Shown piece after piece: positions 1 through 4,891 of a DNA stretch of 5,841 nt (position 1 is the stretch's first letter; every line of letters begins with the position of its first letter). The position numbers and the translations under genes are program-made. This DNA is from Xanthobacteraceae bacterium (GTDB lineage Bacteria; Pseudomonadota; Alphaproteobacteria; Rhizobiales; Xanthobacteraceae): positions 1-5,841 of the forward strand of contig JASHXX010000336.1 in the NCBI GenBank assembly GCA_030043335.1, given 5' to 3'. The notes under the pieces were generated by a model that was not told the origin of the DNA, ran no database searches, and saw only the letters and a list, made by a program, of their open reading frames with translations.

Positions 1-53
1 TTAACGGCTGGGCTGCCGATTGAGTGATCGCCCCTAGGCGGGCACCATTGGGC

Positions 54-80
54 GGAACCAGGTCGGTTGTCCAGCGCGTT
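54..80 (+). promoter_or_regulatory. Weak candidate EcfG-type promoter (GGAAC ... CGTT)
   Basis: GGAAC at 54-58 is followed by CGTT at 77-80, with 18 bases between. The alphaproteobacterial general stress sigma factor EcfG recognises GGAAC and CGTT boxes separated by about 16-17 bases, so the spacing here is one base too long. The site is about 300 bp from the hpnN start codon. EcfG control of another hopanoid gene (hpnP) has been reported in Rhodopseudomonas palustris, which is the only reason to list it. Chance occurrence is quite possible. Confidence 0.15.
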
Positions 81-152
81 ATGCCTTGCAAATGCCGACA
101 TTTACGATGCACCTGCGCGCCGCGTCCTTCCGATCTCGGCTAGGAAAAAATC

Positions 153-168
153 CACAATTCACTTTTGC
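153..168 (+). repeat. 16-bp direct repeat, copy 1 (non-coding)
   Basis: CACAATTCACTTTTGC occurs here and again, identical, at 408-423 inside the start of hpnN, 255 bp away. Both copies sit in the same reading phase (255 is divisible by 3) and would read T-I-H-F-C, but the flanking bases do not match. A shared 16-mer is unlikely by chance in a window of this size. Confidence 0.6.
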
Positions 169-378
169 GGCATTTCAGGGCATCTAGTGCCGCCGATGGC
201 CGGGAGATTTCATGACAGATGTGCGCTCGACGGCGCCGTGGTGCTGCGCGCGGGAACCAGTGTTGATTTACGAACGCCGCGCAGCGTCGGCTCCGCTTTG
301 GCGGCCCAGACCTCGGCGCCTCCGTTTCGCCCTTCGCTTGACGCCTGACAAGCTCGTTTGAACCGCTGACGTTCTATT

Positions 379-2979
379 ATGAAGACGATCACCGCTCTCG
401 TCGTCCGCACAATTCACTTTTGCATGCGCCATGCCTGGTGGGTCATCGCCGGGTCGATCATTCTTGCGCTGGCGTCGTCGTGGTATGCCGCCCGGCATTT
501 TTCGCTGACGACGGACATCAATCAGCTGCTCTCCACCAGCAGTCCTTGGCGGCAGCGGGAGCTTGTATTCGAGGCGGCCTTTCCCCAATACCAAACCATC
601 ATTGCCGTGATCGATGCGCCGACAGTGGAGCTCGCCGACGAGGCGACCGCGGCGCTGGTCGGCCGGCTTTCGCAGCAGAGCGATCTGTTCCGTTCGATCG
701 AGCAGCCGCAAGGCGGTCCGTTCTTCGCCCAGAGCGGGCTTCTGTTCGAGCCGCTCGACCAGCTTGGGCCGCAGATGAAGGCGATGACGCAGGCGCAACG
801 CCTGCTGCAGAACCTCGCGTCCGACCCGAGCCTTGGTGGCGTGATCCGCGGCCTGCAATTCGGCGTCATCGGCGTGCAGGGCGGCCAGCTCAACCTCGAT
901 GACATGGCCTGGGCGATGACGCTTGCGGCCAACACGCTTGACGAGGTGAACGCAAACCGGCCGGCAAGCTTCTCGTGGCACGCGCTGGTTCAGGGCTCGG
1001 CGCCGAAACCCAATGATCTGCGCCGGTTCCTGCGGATTCGCGCGGTGCTGGACTTCTCCGCGCTCGAGCCCGGGCACAAAGCGACCGATGCCATCCGCCG
1101 CGCCGCCGAGGAGCTGAACTTCGCCTCCGCCTACCAGGCGCGCGTGCGCCTCACCGGCCCGGTGGCGATGGCGGATGAGGAATTCGGCACCATCAAAGAG
1201 AACGCGGTGCTCAATGCGGTCGTGACCATTGCAGTGGTGCTGTTCATCCTCTGGCTGGCGCTGCGCTGGTTCCGGATCATCTTCGCCGTGTTTGTCAGCT
1301 TGGTGGTCGGCCTCTCGCTCACCGCGGCGGTCGGCATGATGATGGTCGGCGCGCTCAATCTTATCTCGGTCTATTTCGCCGTGCTGTTTGTCGGCCTCGG
1401 GGTCGATTTCGGCATTCAGTATAGCGTGCGTTACCGTGCCGAACGGCACGAGGTCGATGGCCTGCCCGAAGCGCTGCTGCACGCTGGACGGCGCGCCGGC
1501 GCGCCGCTGACGCTTGCGGCACTTGCGACCGCCGCCGGCTTCCTGTCGTTCCTGCCGACCGAATACCGCGGATTGTCGGAACTCGGACTGATCGCCGGCG
1601 TCGGCATGCTGATCGCGTTCCTCACCAGCATCACGTTGCTGCCGGCATTGCTGAGCCGGTTCAAGCCGCGCAGCGAGCCGCATCCGCTGGGTTACGCCGC
1701 CCTCGCGCCGGTCGATCGCTTCCTCGAGCGTCATCGCACCGCCATTCTCATCGTCACCGCGCTCGTCGTTGCCGGCGCCTCGCCGCTGCTGTTCTGGCTG
1801 CGGTTCGACTTCAATCCGATCCATCTGCGCAGCCCGAAGGTCGAATCGGTCGCCACCTATATCGACCTCCAGCAGGATCCGGACAGCAACACCAACGATA
1901 TCGGCGCCATGGAGCCGTCGCTCGCGGCGGCCGACGAGGTCGCCGCCAAGCTGCGCGCCTTGCCGCAAGTCGCGCGCGTGGTCACGCTGTCGACGTTTAT
2001 TCCCGACCACCAGGATCAGAAGCTGCCGTTGATCGAGGAGACGGCAAACACGCTTCACGCCGCGCTTTATCCAACCAAGCCGAGCCAGGCGCCGACCGAC
2101 GCACAGGACGTCGGCATGCTCAATTCAACCGTCGCCGCGCTCAACCGGCTCGCCGGCGACGGCACCGGCCCCGGCGCCCAGGCGGCGCGGCGCCTCGCCG
2201 CCGCCATGACCACCCTCGCCGGCGCCGATCCGGCAGCGCGCCAGCGCGCCGAGGTGGCCTTCGTCCAGCCGCTGCGTACAGCGCTCGATGATTTGCGCAA
2301 CCTCCTCAAGGCGAAGGGAGTCACCCGCGACAACCTTCCGCCCGAGCTGGTACGGCAATGGCTGACTCCGGACGGCAAGGCGCGCCTCGACATCGCGCCG
2401 AGCGGCAATGCGAACGACAACGCCAGGATGGAGGCGTTCGCGCACGCCGTGCAGACAGTCGAGCATAACGCGACCGAAGGGCCGATCTCCATCCTGCAGG
2501 CGCGCCGTACCGTCGTCTCCGCCTTCCTTGAGGCCGGCATCTGGGCGCTGCTGTCGATCGCCGTCCTGTTGTGGATTACGCTGCGGCGCATCGGTGACGT
2601 GTTGCTGACGCTCATTCCGCTGCTGGTCGCCGGCCTGGTCACGCTCGAGATCTGCGTGTTGATCGGGCTGCCGCTCAACTTTGCCAACATCATCGCGCTG
2701 CCGCTGCTGCTCGGGGTCGGCGTCGCCTTCAAGATCTACTACATCATGGCGTGGCGCGAGGGGCAGACCAATTTGCTGCAGTCCGTGCTCACCCGTGCCG
2801 TCACGTTCAGCGCGTGTACGACGGCGACGGCGTTCGGCAGTCTCTATTTCTCCAGCCACCCCGGCACGTCGAGCATGGGCAAGCTCCTCGCCATATCGCT
2901 GTTGACGACGATGGCGGCGGCGGCGCTGTTCCAGCCCATCCTGATGGGCAAGCCGCGCGAGAAGCACGACGTGGCCTAG
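379..2979 (+). CDS. hpnN: Hopanoid transporter HpnN (RND/MMPL family)
   Basis: This is an inner-membrane RND-type permease, known in Rhodopseudomonas and Burkholderia to move hopanoids toward the outer membrane. The 866 residues have the duplicated RND plan: TM1 at about 18-38, periplasmic domain 1 at about 40-275, five helices at about 280-425, TM7 at about 454-474, periplasmic domain 2 at about 475-714, and five helices at about 717-735, 741-763, 766-790, 803-823 and 833-853. Family-like segments are DINQL near residue 46, SPWRQRE at 55-61, the TM4 motif GLGVDFGIQ containing D343, and FDFNPIHLRSP at 476-486. The equivalent second-half motif reads GVGVAFKIYY, with A783 in place of Asp. An in-frame TGA at 367-369 rules out ATG, GTG or TTG starts upstream of ATG 379. 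No Shine-Dalgarno sequence is visible, and M16 is a less likely alternative. The gene converges on the DUF2147 gene with a 4-bp overlap. Length and architecture fit an intact HpnN. Confidence 0.93.
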   Translation: MKTITALVVRTIHFCMRHAWWVIAGSIILALASSWYAARHFSLTTDINQLLSTSSPWRQRELVFEAAFPQYQTIIAVIDAPTVELADEATAALVGRLSQQSDLFRSIEQPQGGPFFAQSGLLFEPLDQLGPQMKAMTQAQRLLQNLASDPSLGGVIRGLQFGVIGVQGGQLNLDDMAWAMTLAANTLDEVNANRPASFSWHALVQGSAPKPNDLRRFLRIRAVLDFSALEPGHKATDAIRRAAEELNFASAYQARVRLTGPVAMADEEFGTIKENAVLNAVVTIAVVLFILWLALRWFRIIFAVFVSLVVGLSLTAAVGMMMVGALNLISVYFAVLFVGLGVDFGIQYSVRYRAERHEVDGLPEALLHAGRRAGAPLTLAALATAAGFLSFLPTEYRGLSELGLIAGVGMLIAFLTSITLLPALLSRFKPRSEPHPLGYAALAPVDRFLERHRTAILIVTALVVAGASPLLFWLRFDFNPIHLRSPKVESVATYIDLQQDPDSNTNDIGAMEPSLAAADEVAAKLRALPQVARVVTLSTFIPDHQDQKLPLIEETANTLHAALYPTKPSQAPTDAQDVGMLNSTVAALNRLAGDGTGPGAQAARRLAAAMTTLAGADPAARQRAEVAFVQPLRTALDDLRNLLKAKGVTRDNLPPELVRQWLTPDGKARLDIAPSGNANDNARMEAFAHAVQTVEHNATEGPISILQARRTVVSAFLEAGIWALLSIAVLLWITLRRIGDVLLTLIPLLVAGLVTLEICVLIGLPLNFANIIALPLLLGVGVAFKIYYIMAWREGQTNLLQSVLTRAVTFSACTTATAFGSLYFSSHPGTSSMGKLLAISLLTTMAAAALFQPILMGKPREKHDVA
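408..423 (+). repeat. 16-bp direct repeat, copy 2 (within hpnN)
   Basis: This is identical to 153-168. It covers codons 11-15 of hpnN (T-I-H-F-C), just before the first membrane helix. The repeat is unusually A/T-rich for the surrounding coding sequence. Confidence 0.6.
1489..1506. repeat. 18-bp perfect GC palindrome inside hpnN
   Basis: CGGCGCGCCGGCGCGCCG is its own reverse complement and consists of two tandem GGCGCGCC octamers plus one flanking pair. It encodes the R-R-A-G-A-P stretch at 371-376, in the cytoplasmic segment between the TM4 and TM5 regions. It most likely reflects codon bias over Arg/Ala/Gly/Pro codons. A regulatory role is not supported. Confidence 0.5.
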
Positions 2980-3530
2980 TGCCGGGCGGAACTCTCCGGC
3001 TTCGGCGCCGCCTGCGATTTGCGCGCCGGCGCGGCGGGCTTGGGATTGATCGCGGGATCGAGCTCGTTGTAGGCGGAGACCGGCAGGCGCGTCCAATATT
3101 GATCGCGTCCGAACAGCGAAATGCCGAGATAGCCGCGTACCACCAGGGTCTGGCCGTCGGGCGACAGCGTCATCATCGCGCTGTAGACGTTGCCGTCGCG
3201 TGGGTCGAGGATGCTGCCGTCCTCGTACTTCAATCCCTGCTGCCTCATGCCGCGGATGATCTCGAGCCCGAGCCACGGCTTGTTTTGCCGGTCGTCGCGG
3301 CAGCGCACGCAGGTCACGTTCGGATCCTGGCCCGGCCGCAGGAACATTTTGGCAATGATGCCGTCGTAGACGCCGTCGTGATCTCTGATCAAAAACCAGC
3401 CGGTCGGCTGCCCGGTTTCCTCATCGGTCGCCTGCCAAAGCCCGGAGGCGGCCGGCGGCGTGCCCACCGCGTTCGCGGCGGCGATCAACGACAGGAGCGC
3501 GGCAAGCGCGGTCACGATTTTTGCCCGCAT
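2976..3530 (-). CDS. Secreted DUF2147 domain protein
   Basis: This 184-residue protein has a Sec-type signal peptide: MRAK, a hydrophobic core at about 5-18, and an A-N-A cleavage site at 19-21. It is therefore probably periplasmic. Residues about 30-150 match the DUF2147 pattern: GLWQ near 30, GWFLIRDHDGVYDGII at 44-59, a CVRC pair (C74, C77), LGLEIIRGM at 87-95, YEDGSILDPRDGNVY at 102-116, and a final VVRGYLGISLFGRDQYW at 130-146. The tail at 151-184 is Pro/Ala/Lys-rich and probably disordered. DUF2147 proteins are thought to be small beta-rich, lipocalin-like folds with no established biochemical activity. The start is supported by GGAGA at 3537-3541 on the minus strand, five bases from ATG. 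The C74/C77 pair could form a disulfide or bind metal. A functional link to the convergent hpnN is speculative. Confidence 0.9.
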   Translation of the reverse strand: MRAKIVTALAALLSLIAAANAVGTPPAASGLWQATDEETGQPTGWFLIRDHDGVYDGIIAKMFLRPGQDPNVTCVRCRDDRQNKPWLGLEIIRGMRQQGLKYEDGSILDPRDGNVYSAMMTLSPDGQTLVVRGYLGISLFGRDQYWTRLPVSAYNELDPAINPKPAAPARKSQAAPKPESSARH

Positions 3531-3577
3531 CTTTTTTCTCCGATAACGTCTGCGCCCCGGCCACTCCTCGATCAGCC

Positions 3578-3589
3578 GATAAATTTATC
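3578..3589. promoter_or_regulatory. Perfect 12-bp palindrome, candidate operator
   Basis: GATAAATTTATC is exactly self-complementary. It lies in the 181-bp spacer between the divergent DUF2147 and BKACE genes, 48 bp upstream of the DUF2147 start and 122 bp upstream of the BKACE start. It is an A/T-rich island in GC-rich DNA, a common look for a dimeric regulator site or an AT-rich promoter element. I cannot assign the regulator. It could serve either gene. Confidence 0.4.
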
Positions 3590-3699
3590 CAATAACAGGG
3601 CAGACGCTCAAGGCGGGTGCGCGCAAAGTGACTGGCCGACGGCGGATCGCGGCAGAATCTTGAACTTGGTGTAGAGTCGTGGCAGTGCGGCGGCGGGAC

Positions 3700-3706
3700 G
3701 GAGGAG
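3700..3706 (+). promoter_or_regulatory. Ribosome binding site that fixes the BKACE start
   Basis: GGAGGAG lies 5 bases before ATG 3712, with its GGAGG core 7 bases away. An earlier in-frame GTG at 3679 would add 11 residues (VRRRDGG-like) that do not resemble the family N-terminus and would place this site inside the gene. The ATG start gives the expected MAGKVIISCAITG beginning. Confidence 0.85.
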
Positions 3707-3711
3707 CAACC

Positions 3712-4641
3712 ATGGCGGGCAAGGTCATCATCAGCTGCGCGATTACCGGCTCGATTCACACGCCGACGATGTCGGAGGCGCTGCCGGTCACGCCTGATCA
3801 GATCGCGACGCAGGCGATCGACGCCGCGGCAGCCGGCGCCGCGATCCTGCACCTGCACGCCCGCGACCCGAAGGACGGCAGACCGTCGCCCGACCCGAAA
3901 ATTTTCATGCAGTTCCTGCCGCGCATCAAGCAAAGCTGCGACGCGGTGGTCAACGTCACCACCGGCGGCGCCGTGACCATGACCGTCGAGCAGCGCATCG
4001 CGGCGGCGCGCGAATTGTCGCCGGAGATGTGCTCGCTCAACATGGGATCGATGAACTTTGCGCTCTATCCCATGGCGCGGCGCTACAAGACCTGGAAATA
4101 CGACTGGGAGGAGAGCTATCTTCTCAATTCCGACGCCTACATCTTTCCCAACACGTTTCGCGACATCGAGGCGATCTCCAAGACGCTCGGCGAGGGCCAC
4201 GGCGTCAAGTTTGAGCACGAATGCTACGACACCGGTCACCTCTACAACCTCGCCCACTGCATCGACCGCGGCCTGTTCAAGCCGCCGGTGTTTGTGCAGC
4301 TGATCTTCGGCATTCTCGGCGGCATCGGCGCCGACCTCGACAATCTCCTGTTCATGAAGCGCACCGCCGACCGCCTGTTCGGCAACCAATATCTGTGGTC
4401 GGTGCTCGCCGGCGGCCGCCACCAGATGAATTTCTGCACCAATGCCGCGATGATGGGCGGCAATGTGCGGGTCGGCCTCGAAGACTCGCTTTATATCGGG
4501 CCGGGCAAGCTCGCCAAGAGCAATGCCGAGCAGGTGGCGAAGATCCGCCGCATCGTCGAGGAGCTCGGCTACGAGGTGGCGACGCCGAGCGAGGCGCGCG
4601 CGACGCTCGGCCTTAAAGGCGCCGACCGCGTCAAATTCTGA
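3712..4641 (+). CDS. Beta-keto acid cleavage enzyme (BKACE, formerly DUF849)
   Basis: The 309 residues match the family of 3-keto-5-aminohexanoate cleavage enzyme (Kce), a zinc-dependent TIM barrel. Members react a beta-keto acid with acetyl-CoA to give acetoacetate and a new acyl-CoA. Visible family marks are the N-terminal strand KVIISCAITGSIHTP (4-18), the metal motif ILHLHARDP (45-53) with H47 and H49, VVNVTTGG (79-86), SLNMGSMNF (108-116), the KFEHECYDTGHL segment (166-177), and VRVGLEDSL (252-260). In the last motif R253 and E257 have the same four-residue spacing as the catalytic Arg and zinc-binding Glu of Kce. All key residues are present, so the enzyme is probably active. The substrate cannot be told from sequence: family members act on aminohexanoate, dehydrocarnitine and other keto acids, and no pathway genes are adjacent. 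It stands alone, beside the island boundary. Confidence 0.92.
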   Translation: MAGKVIISCAITGSIHTPTMSEALPVTPDQIATQAIDAAAAGAAILHLHARDPKDGRPSPDPKIFMQFLPRIKQSCDAVVNVTTGGAVTMTVEQRIAAARELSPEMCSLNMGSMNFALYPMARRYKTWKYDWEESYLLNSDAYIFPNTFRDIEAISKTLGEGHGVKFEHECYDTGHLYNLAHCIDRGLFKPPVFVQLIFGILGGIGADLDNLLFMKRTADRLFGNQYLWSVLAGGRHQMNFCTNAAMMGGNVRVGLEDSLYIGPGKLAKSNAEQVAKIRRIVEELGYEVATPSEARATLGLKGADRVKF

Positions 4642-4644
4642 TCG

Positions 4645-4659
4645 CGCGCAGTATGCGCG
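4645..4659 (+). terminator. GC hairpin just after the BKACE stop, possible terminator
   Basis: CGCGCA and TGCGCG form a perfect 6-bp stem around a GTA triloop, beginning 3 bases after the stop codon. There is no T run after it, so it is not a canonical intrinsic terminator. It may stabilise the mRNA 3' end or work weakly on either strand, including for transcripts arriving from the minus-strand tRNA fragment side. Confidence 0.3.
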
Positions 4660-4676
4660 GTGAAATGGCCATCAAA

Positions 4677-4726
4677 TGGTGGGCGGTACAGGATTTGAAC
4701 CTGTGACCCCATCCATGTCAAGGATA
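4677..4726 (-). tRNA. tRNA-Val(GAC), 3' fragment only (att remnant)
   Basis: Read on the minus strand, the sequence gives an anticodon arm with stem TATCC/GGATG and loop TTGACAT (anticodon GAC, valine, bases 4717-4719). It continues with a 5-base variable loop GGGTC, a perfect T arm (ACAGG, loop TTCAAAT, CCTGT), the 3' acceptor strand ACCGCCC, discriminator A and an encoded CCA ending at 4677. The 5' acceptor strand expected to pair with it (GGGCGGT) is absent. The sequence upstream of the anticodon stem does not fold as a D arm and is about four bases short for one. The gene is therefore broken at the anticodon arm, exactly where tRNA-targeting integrases cross over, and the piece should be non-functional. 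The intact copy is expected at the far end of the element. Confidence 0.85.
4711..4725. other. Putative attachment-site core (anticodon arm of tRNA-Val)
   Basis: ATCC and GGAT arms flank a 7-base centre (ATGTCAA), which is the DNA form of the anticodon stem-loop. Tyrosine integrases that use tRNA genes often recombine across the anticodon-loop symmetry with a 7-bp overlap. tRNA identity is lost just to the right of this core, which puts the host/element junction here. Without the other end, the exact limits are inferred. Confidence 0.55.
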
Positions 4727-4731
4727 CCACC

Positions 4732-4871
4732 GTTAGGCAACGTTACAAACAAATCGAAACAACGGCGGCTCAGAAACTCCCATTTGACGGGGCTTCTCTT
4801 ATGTTGTTAGGGGTCGTTAGAAACGTCCAGCGACAGGTCCAACCGGCCTATTTTGTTACCCGTAGCGTTAC
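4732..4871 (+). repeat. Three pairs of GTTAG/GTTAC motifs, possible integrase arm sites
   Basis: GTTAG or GTTAC occurs at 4732, 4742, 4806, 4816, 4855 and 4867. The copies form three pairs with start-to-start spacing of 10, 10 and 12 bases, about one helical turn. All lie between the att core and the integrase ribosome binding site, where arm-type binding sites would be expected. A seventh copy in opposite orientation (CTAAC, 4907-4911) lies at the start of the integrase gene. TTGACG at 4784-4789 has no good -10 partner, so no promoter is called. No gene fits in the 4727-4891 stretch. Confidence 0.4.
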
Positions 4872-4881
4872 CCCAGACAGC

Positions 4882-4888
4882 GGAGGAG
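4882..4888 (+). promoter_or_regulatory. Ribosome binding site supporting the GTG start of the integrase
   Basis: GGAGGAG ends three bases before GTG 4892. No ATG lies in a suitable position, and the protein beginning at this GTG (MPAIKLTDTVVRQ) matches the usual N-terminus of arm-binding-domain integrases. Confidence 0.8.
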
Positions 4889-4891
4889 CAC

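Larger units (their letters stand above)
1..378. other. Leader / intergenic region upstream of hpnN
   Basis: No convincing gene is visible. All three forward frames are closed within the first 27 bases, so at most the last few codons of an upstream plus-strand gene could be present. A 93-codon open frame starting with TTG at 67 lacks a ribosome binding site, recognisable domain or family resemblance, and I do not call it. A small GC stem (CGCC 29-32 with GGCG 37-40) has no T run, so it is not a good intrinsic terminator. The stretch contains one copy of a 16-bp repeat (153-168), an A6 run at 145-150 and a weak EcfG-like candidate (54-80). The hpnN promoter presumably lies here, but no clean -35/-10 pair is seen: TTGACG at 338-343 has no partner at normal spacing. 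Confidence 0.6.

Noticed and set aside
29..43. GC stem near the left edge as a terminator of an upstream gene
   Set aside because: The stem is only 4 bp, has no T run, and no upstream gene is visible.
67..348. 93-codon open frame from a TTG start upstream of hpnN
   Set aside because: It has no ribosome binding site, no recognisable domain and weak composition. Open frames of this length arise easily in GC-rich DNA.
1435..1450. 7-bp inverted repeat CGTGCCG-AA-CGGCACG inside hpnN
   Set aside because: It sits inside conserved coding sequence and is expected by chance at this GC content. There is no T run or gene boundary.
268..2058. Very long open frame (596 codons) on the minus strand opposite hpnN
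   Set aside because: The translation is Arg/Gln/His-rich and low in hydrophobic residues, typical of the antisense shadow of a GC-rich gene. The plus-strand HpnN is clearly the real product.
2125..3276. 383-codon minus-strand open frame spanning the end of hpnN and part of the DUF2147 gene
   Set aside because: It has the same shadow composition and overlaps two well-supported genes.
4677..4752. Complete tRNA-Val gene
   Set aside because: The 5' acceptor strand does not pair with ACCGCCC, and no D arm with the GG pair and correct length can be formed upstream of the anticodon stem. Only the 3' part is real.
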